Assembly: GCA_018340375.1 (NCBI GenBank)
Contig: JAFFJZ010000003.1
Span: forward strand, 1,364,001 to 1,428,000
Reading direction: 5' to 3'
From: Gonatopus flavifemur
Lineage: Eukaryota > Arthropoda > Insecta > Hymenoptera > Dryinidae
DNA length: 64,000 bases
This document shows, piece by piece, positions 26,873-39,628 of this stretch. Position 1 is the first letter of the stretch. Every line of letters begins with the position of its first letter. The notes under the pieces are model-generated. The model saw nothing but the letters and a program-made list of their open reading frames with translations, did not search any database and was not told where the DNA came from. The position numbers and the translations under genes are program-made.

Positions 26873-29800
26873 ACACGTGTTTGAAGGTTATCTACGTTCA
26901 GGGGCAATGGAATTCGATGTTCAGGGGCAATGTTTTTACTTTGTTGGGGTATAAAAAAAGTTGGTAGGATTTTAAACCGGATAATCAGCATCAAAAAACT
27001 TCCAAAAACAAAGGATCGTATGAAATATAGTTATGAAAGAAAAACCAAGACCATCATCTCAATCTAAAAGAGTGAGGATAAATAACTCGATGCGCCATCA
27101 TCGTGTCTTTATTGCTCGCCTCTATTTTAGGCGTGAACGGAAGACGTCGCATTTTGATTATTTACTTTCGCAGATATCGTGAATGTTCGACGCCGGGTGT
27201 TGGTATCCAGAGCCGAGGGAACTCCCCGTAGAACTTTTTTCGTTGCTATGCATGCGATTGGAAACGAAAGTCAATGTAAAGTTGACTCTTTCTCTCCCTC
27301 GTATTTTAAGCGACTCCCGTATCACCGTATATCTCGACAACTGTAGCAAAGACCAAAAAGGCACATGTGATACGCTGTGACGCATATGCGTTGGGAGATG
27401 ATCGTGGGGAATAGGCGCGACAAGTTTAGTATTTAGGCAACTATGCTTCGTGGGTGATGTACCCACATGTGTTGTTCCAACACGATTGGTACACTCGTAA
27501 CGTGTGTCTTTAACGTACATTATGATTCCTACAATTTATGGTCCCTTCCTATCCCCTTTGCTCTGCTTCCAAGTATTTGTTATTGTGTCGGAGTATCTGA
27601 AATGATTTGTTACAAAACACTTGCACCCTGTATAAAAAATACTTACAGGGAAAGTTCCATAGATCGATGTAAGGTGATTAGAAACATTCCAGAGTAGAAA
27701 AATTTTCAAGTTCATGTGATTATATATAATTCGAAACCCCGCTTTTTGGGCTAATATTTTGAATGGGAGCAATTTTTAATCGCGTAACTGAAGAAATAAA
27801 AGTGTAAAGTGTACAACATGATGCGATTGAACATCAAGTACACTCTTTATTTTCTCCCAATCTCATTATGGAGATAAGATTCTTATTTCATCAATTTTCT
27901 ATACCAAGAAATGGAGGCAAGTTCTAAAGTGGTGCAATATTGGCACGCTTACCCTACCAAGAGATTTTGAGTCCTCGGCAGCTTGATATTTTATTATTCA
28001 ATTGAAAATTCGTTTCGATAAACGATTCAAACTTCCGCAACGTAAGTTACTTTCATATTGAATATCAGCTTATTTCAACCCGCAGATACCCCACGGATTT
28101 TCGCATGTTGTGCTTTGCAACCCACTAAATGAAGCGTCTTCCATGATCACCAATGTAAATTTGATCCTTGTTCTGGTTTAAAATCGTACCTCGTCACCCC
28201 TGTGAACGGAAGATCCGATTTTGAAGAATCTCTTGTCTTCTTTAGGCCCCCGTGGGGTAACTGAGGGTTAAAATGCAACCAAAACTAGCCCTGTTTTAAC
28301 TAAAAGTAAGCACCAAAAACGAATGCCGGCACAATGGAAAAAACTGAACTTCAGGGGAATTTTCAAGTAAGATGCAGCCACATTCGTTTGAACTTTTTAG
28401 TTGCTACTGCCCTGAAACGAAAAGATAGGTTCTCCACTGAGTGCCGACAGGGTAAAATTCCACTCAGAGTTTACTCTTCAGGCAGCTAGGAAGGAATCCT
28501 TCTCTTCAGATTTTTAAGAGAAAATATTCAAAACAACAAAATGTCCGTGGTACAACTTTGAAACCACAAATCATGTTTTTAAGTGATCCAATGAAGGAAG
28601 AATTATAAATTAAAAAAGTCATATAACTACATTGAGAGTTATCGTCATCCAAGCCATGGGGTGAATCCTCCAAGAATTCCTTAAAAATATCAACCAAATC
28701 AAAGGAGGGATTTCCTTGAGCGAAGAAAGGAGAGAAATCCTCGTCTAAAAATAATTTCCTCGGCAACAAGACGGATATAAAAGCGCACGGTAAATAAAAG
28801 GAGAACACATGGGTCGGTAGTATATAAATATATGCACGTACGGAATATTTAGGGCTCGAGAATCGCATTTGTGACAGAGGGAACACCGTGAACGTTAAAG
28901 TTGAGGTGAGACTTGAAACAGTGCACAACAACTTATACGACGACGAAGGGGGAGGATACGCGTATATTTAGGTTTGGAAGAAAGGGACGGAAAGAATCTC
29001 CTCAATTCCTCGTTTACCTCACCGTGACAGACTTCCGGAGGAAGTCGGCGCACTCCCCGTGACACGTACCCTCGGAATATACCCTCCTCCTCTCTAAGGC
29101 TGTCTCCTTCCAATGTGTACTTTCTACGCACGTGTGTCGTTGGAGATTGAACCGATCGCGGCTTATTACGTACGGCGGTGGGCCCGACCCTCGCAATTCT
29201 CGAGGCAATTAAAATGCAAAGAGATCGGAAAGATGGCATGAGCGAGAAGATAGAATAACAGAAGGAGAATAATGTTTTCGGCATTAACTAGTTCTTATCG
29301 ATCATTTTTGTTCAACTCTGTACGTTGGAATGTCATCGGCGCCAAGTTTACGCTATTACGAAGTTTTGTCTAATCAAAACTGCGATAGGGGAGGAATGTT
29401 CATCACAGCAAATTTGTGATTCGAAAGGTCAAAGTAGTTACCAATTGATTCGATTTTTACATTCATAAGTCGAACATATTCATTTCGCGGTAACGGTTTC
29501 CGAATTCGTTGAGTCACCTTATACGATATATCGTAATAAGGGTTAAGTTACTTCAGGTGTTCTACGCAGACCGTCCCTGTAAAGTGCACTTTTCAACCAA
29601 TATTCCCAGACATCCTGATTACTTTTTGTAAGTTGAAAACTTGGTCAGAGAATAACCGCTGTTGGCTTTTACCGTATAAAAACGGGTTTGAGCGATTTAT
29701 GACCGGAATATAACGGTTCGTTTGTGCAGTTTTTTCATCAAAAGATGATCAACCAAAATAGTTTGATTTTGGAATATTTTTGATATTCTTGAGATCAAAA

Positions 29801-31373
29801 CCCAACGAATTATCACAAAATTCCTGATTTTCAGTACTTTGATTTGAATTTATAGAGATGGTCTCTGCTCCGTGGAAATTTGTGTGAAGAGGTATAAACG
29901 TCTAACTAAAGTTTTCGTGTAATATTTAGCTATGGCGCCGGTATTAGGGACTTGCACTCCTCAAGATCGCGCGCAGGTACCCCCGGTGGATTCGATCGAG
30001 TACAAACCTGAAACGAGAGACAGTTTGTTGTAGCGGAGAATACGTTTCGGGTAACTATAAATAAATTCGAATTATACCAAGTTCAAGGATTCTCGAGGGA
30101 ATCGTAAAGAGTGCACCCTATTTTCTAATTATAGAATCAGCGTCTGGTTTTCGTTATGAATCCTGTATTTCACCATATATAGACGATAATTCGAATTTTT
30201 CTTATGCACTTACTTATTTCTGGATTCACAACTGTTGAGTGATGTCTGCAGGGCAGTTATTTTGGTGTTGTCCGTTGATGATATTGTATACGCGGAAGTA
30301 AACTTTCTGTAAGAACAATGGTACAAACCATAATGTTAAAAATGGCAATCTTCCTTGCAGATTCATTGATTCTTGCTGCTAATCCGAATGGCAGAAAAGA
30401 TATAGCGAAGACAGTCTTTCGTCTGTCGTCGAGCCGATCATTTTCGATGAATACATTTCAGCGTATAAAGTGCACGAATTGTTCCAAATCGAGATTGTGT
30501 TTTTTCACATTTTTCCAATAATATAACAAATAAGCGTTTGTGGTTTTGCGAGAATCCCAAGTATGAAAATGAAAATGACGAAAGTAACAAATTTAAACCT
30601 GATATCGATTGGCATTCTTGATAGGGGAGTGTATGTAAGATAAAATAATATTGTATCGAAAATAATGTGCCTATATTCGCTATAGGTAGTAAAAATTTCG
30701 CTATTCACATCCCTCTGGCGTGTTATATAAATGGCCAAATCAAATCGACGTTCCTTAATGCTGCACCTTTCTTCTCTACGCCAGGGAAGCCGGGAGTCAA
30801 CGAACGAAATCCCTTTACTGGTACAGGGGCGTTGGTTACATCAATTGTTCAACGCTCCCTCTCGACAAGGTCTATGCTCTCTCCGTACGTCTACTCTTAT
30901 TCACCGCTGCACATGCACCACTTTACCCTATTTCCCAATGGTGTATGGTGTGCTTCATTGTTTTTTCTCATTTTTCTTTTATTTTTGATAACACAATAAC
31001 CTTGTCGAAAAAACAATGAGCCATATGTATGTATGCATGATGTACGTGAAATGAACTTGAATGTAGAAATCACGTTGCTCGTAGACATTTTAATACAGTC
31101 GTCTAATGACACTTGTATATATACTTAACTCTCAGAAGTAAATTACATTGCAAATTGTTTCAAAGTTTTACCTTTAATATGAATGCAAAGTCGCGTGTCG
31201 ATGAAAGGTTCTATACATTGAAATAGAATGGGATTGAAAACTTATGAATGACCGACTGGATAAACGGGGAAAGGAAACGGATAAAAGTTGATTCGAATCA
31301 AGTTCTCTGGAATGGAATACACGGTCAGTTTAATAAGAAATCGAATATTCCCAAAAAGCACAAGAATTCCAAA

Positions 31374-31443
31374 GAATTCGATTCGTCAGATATTTGCAAG
31401 TTCCGTTAGAAGACTTCTTTGAGAATTTTGACGAATCGAATTC
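31374..31443. repeat. 15-bp perfect inverted repeat in a larger dyad
   Basis: GAATTCGATTCGTCA at 31374-31388 and its exact reverse complement at 31429-31443. Outer CACAAGAATTCC (about 31,360) against GGCATTCTTGTG (about 31,505) extends the dyad, so this may be the core of a degraded foldback element. Confidence 0.65.
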
Positions 31444-33920
31444 ATTTTAAACTCTTCAAGAACACTTTGTATTCCGGAAGGGTTCTTTTTTCAGAATTCA
31501 TCTGGCATTCTTGTGTGCTGTGTTTGAACTAGGATAGACCACTATAAACGCAAAGAAGGAAATTTCAAGTCCTCGTCTGAATTTTCAATGAGGAAATGAT
31601 AAACCGAGGGATGTATGGTTTTGATCAATTATAACATAAGATTCGCCCCTCCCCTTGTCTGGGGGTACGTTGTTGCTAGCCTCCGGTCAGTTGGATGAAC
31701 CGAAAATTGAGAGAAGCTTCTTTTATTTTTCATTGTGCTTATCTAATTCTAGTGGAATATTTTTATTCATTTGAAATAGTACTTCACAATAGAAATGATG
31801 ATTAAAAAAATCGAAGAATTCAAGAATGTTGTGTTGTACTCGAGAGTTCGTCTTGAAGAGGATCAGAGATAATTTGTATATGAATTGTATTTCATAACTA
31901 TCCATTCATTCTGGTCCTCGGTTGGAATTAATTATACAATTATCTTCCTTAACCCTTTTTCACATTCTACATTTCAATACTGTTGAAACCACGTACGTAT
32001 AGGAAAAAGGGGCGCACACAACATGCACTTGCGCACGCAAAATTGTATTGGTATCGGTGTTAAACAGGAGCACGTGACAAATGCCGTGAATGCATCATAT
32101 ACGTACATGTAAGTATGCGTATAGAATAGGTTATACGGGTACTACCATACGTAACGGTAGCACACGCCCGTTACACCGGTCTCCGAATCGATATTGTATA
32201 ATTCTGTTTCCTAAAATATCAAAAAAATCGTATCTATTGAGATCGATTTGCCGAGGGAGCCGAAAAAAGAGAGCAAAAGAATTATGTTCTTCAGATTCGA
32301 ACTTGTGAAATTATAACAAATTTGGAAAAATGTTTCCTTTGATCAACATCAACATTCATTTGGAAGTTCTATTATACAGCGTCCGATCGGTTCAACTTTT
32401 TACACGATTACAACATCGAGCTCTCAGTTTTAAGATCATAAAATTCAGTTAACATTAAACGAAAAACCGAGTCGAATAGAACTGTTTTGAACTTTTGAGA
32501 ACTGATTCGGACTATTTTTGGAGCATTGAATCCGGAAACAGAATTGATCAATTATGTACATTATATATGAAAATTATGTATAAAAAATAATAAAAAGATG
32601 GGCCAATCCAAGAAATCTGATATTCGTTTCGCATTCGAGAAACCAAAAGCACTCCGGATTTGGGTACCAGAGAGAACACGATTTCTCAAAACATGTTGAA
32701 ACGATCTTATTAAAATTGAGCACTCTTATTTTATATAGGATTGATTATGGATTAAAAAGAATTTTTTACTTTATCAATTACAATTTATTTTACTCGAGAG
32801 AATGAAGGGCAAGAACTCGAATTCATTGTTCCAGAAAACTTCCGGTTTTTCGATTTTCGACAAAACTGGCATGAGTTATCGTGTACACCGCGAGGACGCT
32901 TCTTGCGATGGATATTTGAAAATCAGAATTTTCACTTGAAAATTCATGCGAAATTAACTTACAATACACTTTATGAGGCTCTAAAATTTATAATCTTGGA
33001 AATTACTTATTCGAATACAGTAATTGCATGATTTGATGTTGATTTTTATTAAAGTTCACCGTTCTCCAAGCTCTGTAACTCCAAAACTATTGATCGTACA
33101 GCTCTATCTAGCTCTATCTCATGGGGACTTTTTTGTAGGAAATTTTATGCCCTACAAACCCATCATACTCATTCACTCGAAAACAATTTCTCGAACCCCG
33201 TAAAACCCAGTTGAAACCACAGTTAACCAGTTTCCTGAATTATTCAAATGGAATATCAAATTTTCAGGTATCGCCCAAAAATGAAACATCCTAATGTAAC
33301 CCTTTGACTGAACGATGACGAACGCATGGTATACCTTCCACCCCACGCAGGGCTTTCGCAGATTCTGATGCGCCAAGGGTTTACAACATAACTTTTACAC
33401 CCATCTCCGTTATTTCAAGATGTACGGAGTGTATCCAAAAGAGAATGGAAGGATCCACGAATCGTATGGTTAAAGGTACGAATATGCATCATCGATCGAG
33501 TGTTAACGTTAGTTGGGAACAGACATATGAGTATACATGGGGCGGTCGATAGCCACCACCTGGCACCCTGCATGCACAATTTACAGTCTAGTACGAGAAC
33601 TAACCCTCCCTACACATATGAGAATAAACATATATATATACGCATGTACGCGTACGCACCAGTCTCTAGAAAACCCCGTGTCGCGTTATGTTGTATCCAA
33701 CCCTCGACTTGGCTCGTGCCACTAACATTGTCGTAGAACTTCACGACCGCGCTACGTCTTTTCGACGCGGTCGACACAAAAGTAAGCACTTCCTTCTTAC
33801 TGGCTCACTCTCTCCCGTCCCTTCTACCACCAATATACATTTCGCAAACGGTTTTTGATCCCCGCACTTTCCATTAAAGGGCAATCTTCCCTGTTTTCTC
33901 TTGTTCCTTAAGATCATGTC

Positions 33921-33960
33921 AACTGCAAACAAACTGCAAACAAACTGCAAACAAACTGCA
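33921..33960. repeat. 11-bp tandem repeat, 3.6 copies
   Basis: AACTGCAAACA repeated three times perfectly plus seven bases. Confidence 0.95.
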
Positions 33961-35439
33961 TTGGCATCCAAATCACGTGAGTCGAGTAAATTTTCATATT
34001 CACCGACCGGGTCATCGGTGGGGGAAAATATTGAAATGAGATTTGAAGTATCGAAAGAAACTGATGTATATGAATTTTCTGTCTTGTACTTGATAGGTTG
34101 AATAAAAAATGTCGAAGGGTTTGAGATCCAAAAAAAATCATATTTTCCAGGCTATTTTATTGATTAATATTTTTATGATTGTTGTACATTATTGAGCATT
34201 AATCGAAGAATATTCTAATAAATTTCCATGACAAAATATTGAAAATGAAGCCAGTGGTAGGGGTGAGAACCAAGTTACCATAAAAAAAGTTTCCACGCTG
34301 GAAGAATTTCGTTGCAAAAATTACCGTGAAATTCCAATAATCGAAGGCCGAGTGAAAATGAGTGAGTTTTCAAACTGGTTATTGCGAAATGGCTCGCGCC
34401 CTGGCGATTAACAATGCTCCTGGAGAGTATTGTCAAAAATGGTTCTGGCTCCCACTTGGGATTTTCTGGGAACCTATGAGACCCACCTGAATGTTATTTT
34501 CAAGTTTCTTATCAGAATTCGACCGTTTATAAGCAAAAATTCCTGCCAAATTAATACAATTTGCAGCAAAAACGTGAGGGGATGAAACTTCCCCTATGCC
34601 GAATCAGCCTCTTATCAAAATCAGAGTTTAAAGGTTAAGGTGGGTGTACCATTATTTATTGGGCCAATTAATGTAATATTTTGTGCTCATATTATTAAAC
34701 TTATAGAGGGCAAGCAGTTCCAGAATCCTCTAATGTCCCTGGTTGATGCAGAAAAATAGGATTTTACGTGATAAAATTGTTAGCGAGATACGATACGATA
34801 TAATGACTGAAATTTGTTGACATTAAAATGTTATAATTTGTTTGCGCTGGATTGTTACGGTTTGATAGAGAGATACCGTGCACCTGTATAGACAAGTAAT
34901 CTGTAACACATGGCGTACACACGGTTTCTCAACATTCTCAGGTCGATACACCTCTGTTACTTTTGCCAAGCCCTTGCTGCCCTGCCGGTACCAAGCGGAC
35001 AACCAACCCCTCGACTATTATCTACGTTACTTGGTGCGAGACCGCGAACGAAGGACACGTATCGTGCGCTATGAACGGTAAGTGGTACTACAGTCTTTGC
35101 GGACCTCGATACCGCGTTCGAGCACTCTGGCAGGAAGTTGAACAGTCCATAACGAGGAAATGCGCGAAATTAACAAACTGTTGCTACGAGTTGCCGTTTT
35201 ATTTTCACCTGTTATATCAGAAACAGATATACTTTTTCATCTATGTCAAGTTCGAAATTCAGTTTTCTTTTATTTTATAATTCTGAAATTTCTCGGAACG
35301 AATGTCGATCAATACTATTTCCTTGCTAATTCTTGTTGATTAGAAGTGTGGATTTGTAATAATTGTTTCAACTATTAATTTCATGTAATAATCACAACTA
35401 TCATTTGGATGCAATTGTGAAATTCAGTTCTTCCTCACA

Positions 35440-35513
35440 CTCCGCGTAGCGGAGGCCTCCGCAACCCCGCACCAAATACAAAATACTACCGGGAAGACCA
35501 AATACAAAATACT
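35440..35513. repeat. GC palindrome followed by 26-bp period direct repeat
   Basis: GCGGAGGCCTCCGC (35449-35462) is a perfect 14-base palindrome preceded by overlapping hairpin CTCCGCGTAGCGGAG (35440-35454). Then ACCAAATACAAAATACT occurs at 35471-35487 and 35497-35513. Confidence 0.8.
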
Positions 35514-36830
35514 TCGACATTTTGATGTTGCTGAAGTTTCAATTAGCATTCGAATAACGTAATAACTCAGCTGCCAAAGACCCCAAAACCTTCCAATGAC
35601 ACACGGTATGAACTCTGTATCGTTTTCTATACGGTTTTTGATTCTTCTAATCGGTTTTCCATCATTTCATTTTCCCAGGGAAGATTATTTTCGAATAATA
35701 TGAATAAACGTAGAAATACATGTCACAAAGTAACTCCAGTTTACGGTTCTTTGTTTCGGCAATATTTCCAGTTCCGAATGATTAATTTGAAAAGTTGAGA
35801 GGATACCAGCGTTACCATCCGAGGATGTTGGTTAGAAGAGGACACCCCTATACTATAGAAAGAGAGGTTCGATATCGTCGTTAATATTCCATTAAATAAC
35901 GATCATTCATCAGATTCTTTGAATTTTCGTTTTGTTTCTATAGACGATTCAAAATTCGGCAAAATATATTTTGAAAATATTGAGACATTTTGGAAGAATC
36001 TTACACGGAAAATTTGGCTACAGCCAAATATATTCCAGAAGAATTCCTAAAGAATTCAATGCGGTTTTTGTCACAGTACTCAAAGATATCTATGAGATAT
36101 TAATTTCGACTGTATCAGAATCCTCCAATGGTTGCACATTTTTTTACAACTTATTCCACACATTTAACAGAGTCATTCAAACAAAATATTACTACGTATT
36201 GGAAAAATAAGTGTAATAAAGTGAATTTATGGTGATAATAATGATAAATAAAAATATTACGATAAGAGTTTATTGTAAGAATTTGAATCACACTTTCTTA
36301 ACTTCAATGATCCGACTGAACGTGAATTTCAAACATAATCAGACTTGCATGACGATGAATATCTACTTCCATGTCTTTGTAAAAGTGAGAAGAATATTTG
36401 TTATCTCAACGAGTCGCAATATTGCACTGTGGTTCGTGTGTCCAAATCTGATTTTATTAATAAAATATTTTTTAATCAGTTCTTGAGAAAATGGAGTGTA
36501 ACTTGACATATGAATGACATATTCTATAAAAGCCTATATATTGTTATAGTTATATGATAACGTTATGACGATGTTCTACTTGAATTTCAAATCGGGATCA
36601 CATTGGATCGATGCACTGATCAGTTCCAGTTCTTTTTTTCTTAAAAACCAAAAACCTATGTATGATATATGCGTACCGCATACGTACAAAGAAAATTGAA
36701 AAATTTCAAATTCTTCTTGCATAAAATAACCTCTACCGGACCTTGGTATACGACAAACGACGAAACAAATCAATTCATTCGTGAGAATCAATAAGAAAAT
36801 ATCAAATTAAAATTTATAAAACACTTTTTA

Positions 36831-39121
36831 TTATTAATAAATATACAATATCATTCACGTATTCATACAAAGATATGAACATTATAAAACTTCTTGTCAA
36901 ACAATGTACATATTCATTCAAAAAAATTGGAATGCTCATCCATTCTCCTCAGTTCACTCGAATTAATTCAGATGAATATTTTATAAATTAAGTGAAAGAA
37001 GTATTCCTTATATAATACTGAATCGAGTTTACTGAGAAAAACATGTGGAATGTTATTGACGATAAAAATAATTGTGCCTTTTCTTTTTCGTGGCAAAAAA
37101 CTTCGTTCAAAAAATTCAAATTCACACTTATTTGAATATTTTTGCAACAAGGTTGTTTGCTGGCTTGTTATTTTCAAATCTCACGGATATCGTTAACAGG
37201 AATTATCCATTCTACACAAAATTCGTAATAAAAAATCTAGTGCTTGGATTTAAAATATACTCATATACGCGTAAATTCTATACATGTTCCGTACGTATTA
37301 TTTATATTTAAAACTTTTTACAAACATGTATATTATCTCTTTTTGTCTCGATAATACTACTTCGTATCAACCCTTCTCAGACGATCCTGTATTCACCTAC
37401 TGAAAATAAATTGTTCTAATAAAGATCAGAGTTGACACGTGATATACTGCCAAAGTACCGTACACGGTTTAAACTGCGCAAGAAAACGTAAAGCTTCGAG
37501 TATTTTACGTATCAAAAACCCAGTATGTTATGTAAAAAACTGACAACCCTAATGAAGATTATGCATTGTCACAGATCTTGGTATAATCTTTCAGAAATTG
37601 TATCTTGATGTAATTCAGACAAAAACGATAACATTCTCGAATGCTCCTCAAAACCTCAAGATAGTCCGTGGAGGGTTGATAGTTACTATTCATTTTAGAT
37701 ATTCACTCTGAAAGGACAAAATTATGGACGGTACAAGATATTTGATAAGAAAAATCTGGATTGAATCAAGCCAATAAAAAATATCACAGCAGCTGGCGAA
37801 TAAATATACAGCTTATGTAACATACGCGTTAACGTCGACTGTCTTTAAAAATAAAATTTCAGACAGTAAAAAATTTTGCGAACAAGAACACAAATCGTAA
37901 AGTGAGAAAAAATCGGTATGGAGAACCACACATTACTTTCATGTTCCTCATTTCTTTGAAAAATCATCGGTCGTGACAACATCTACTAAGATGATAATCG
38001 AAGAACCACCTCGACAACGATTCAAATACTTTTATGTTTCGAATATATATATACTCGTTCGTAACAGCAGAAATTACCAGCCATATATATTACAAAACAA
38101 CTTCGTAATGATGTTTGATCCTATCACAATACTTTCGTTTTCTTGTATACGAGGAACATGGAAGTACCACGTTTATTGAACGTCTAGTTTAAATTGGATT
38201 ATGTCGAATGAAACTAATACTGTTCGATATAATGAATTTTTTAAACCACTTGGTTACATAACTTGTGACGTTCAATTCATGTTTATTTAATGACAATCAA
38301 ACAGTCGCTGTAAACGAACGAAAATCCCTCTCTTTTTGCCAAATTGGGGAAATCAAATTTTCTTACATTTCTCTACAAATTGGAATGAAATTCGTATGGA
38401 ACTTCTAAGGAGTTGTAACCGAAACATGGTCGAAAAATCGCAATTTTCGATAATATGTTCTCTTTTTCCCTTCCCGTTCTTCTTTAAGAATCAAGTTGAC
38501 ACTTATATAGGATAATACATATAACTGTGGTAAAAATTTCATAACGATCAAATGGCAAGAACGGAAGATATCCACAAACAGACATTACAATTTGTTGACG
38601 TTGCGAAGCGTTTGGCAAAGGTGAAATACCCCTTTCTGCATAATAGATTTTTGACCTTATCACAATACTTTCGTCTCCTATAAGGAACACGGAAGTGAAA
38701 AACAAATTTTGTGTTCAGCCGGTGATATAAATATTATTTTTCAATATTATAAAAATTCAAATAAGTTTGGAATAATATCAGAGATATGTACATCAATAAT
38801 TTATGGCAGTAGCACATCATTAAGAGTTTGTTGCTCTACTTGTTTATATAAATACCATTAAATTGAAATAAGTTACAAACAAACTTGTTTCGATTGGTCC
38901 CTCGTAATGAAACTCTAAGACTCTAATGAATTTACGATCAGAACTTGCACATAATAATTGTCGTGCAACCGAATGTGAAATTTTGGTTTCCATCTCTTCA
39001 GTTCGCTGTTAAAATTTTTCTAAAATATAAATAATATATAATATCGAATAATTTATACGGATATTTACTGATCTCAAGGATCCTTAGAAAAATATACTTC
39101 TATATGAACAATTGGTATAAT
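36831..39121. other. loco 3' flank and probable 3' UTR
   Basis: AT-rich with no coding signal. Contains AATAAA on the minus strand at 38282-38287 and 38172-38177, and a TTTATTATTAATAAA cluster at about 36,826-36,841 that could be a more distal end. A diverged duplication (38,119-38,166 and 38,650-38,697) lies here. Confidence 0.4.
38282..38287 (-). terminator. Candidate loco poly(A) signal
   Basis: First canonical AATAAA on the minus strand after the loco stop, about 835 bases downstream. Another follows at 38172-38177. Nearer non-canonical TATAAA variants lie at about 39,050 and 38,845, so the real cleavage site is uncertain. Confidence 0.35.
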
Positions 39122-39628
39122 TTAAATATGTTTGTTTTGAAAAGGTTTAACAGATGAATTCACGGAATTCACTTGATTGGACTTTTTAAGTGATTTAGAA
39201 GATATCATGTAACTACTTTTAACATTTGTGAGACCTTTAGGTTTAGGTGGGAGAGGAGGAGGAGGTTTCATGGGAGATGATTTTATCGGGGAGGGTTCTG
39301 TGCTGGAGAAATTTTCATTGGACGACGATGATTTTTTCGACCAAGAATCGCTGTCGACGATAGTTTGATCTGGGTCGACCAAAGTTCTATCGCGGTCACT
39401 TTGATGATAGTTACCGGAAGTCGTTGATTCTTTTCCTTCCACCGTTGGGACCGACTGACCATCAACATTTCCGTTCTTTACGTATTCTCCCCGATCTCGA
39501 TCGAGTCTCGTTGTGGATTTGGCTTGATCCACGTCGTAAAATCTTGTATATCCATCGTAATTGATACACGTGCCGCGAAATGGTCTTCGCATGTTATTAG
39601 AGTTTGTTGGTTTGCCATTCTCCTTATT
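39122..39628 (-). CDS. loco: loco exon 14: C-terminal tail and stop
   Basis: Residues 1229-1396 then TAA at 39122-39124 (acceptor TGATTCAG|AAT). The tail is polar and probably disordered, with many Asp and Ser residues and a proline-rich stretch (KPPPPLPPKPKG, about 1349-1360) of the SH3-binding type. Confidence 0.9.
   Translation of the reverse strand, partial: NKENGKPTNSNNMRRPFRGTCINYDGYTRFYDVDQAKSTTRLDRDRGEYVKNGNVDGQSVPTVEGKESTTSGNYHQSDRDRTLVDPDQTIVDSDSWSKKSSSSNENFSSTEPSPIKSSPMKPPPPLPPKPKGLTNVKSSYMISSKSLKKSNQVNSVNSSVKPFQNKHI

Larger units (their letters stand above)
26620..36830. other. Gene-poor sequence
   Basis: No supported gene. Noted: overlapping minus-strand ORFs at 28,506-29,284, a GC-rich spot at 29,930-29,990, an inverted repeat at 31,374-31,443, an 11-mer tandem array at 33,921-33,960, a possible 5' exon at about 34,880-35,077, and a GC-rich palindrome with a direct repeat at 35,440-35,513. 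Confidence 0.4.

Noticed and set aside
30700..30760. TATATAAATGG near 30,722 as a core promoter
   Set aside because: The sequence is common in AT-rich DNA and no exon with a credible donor follows.
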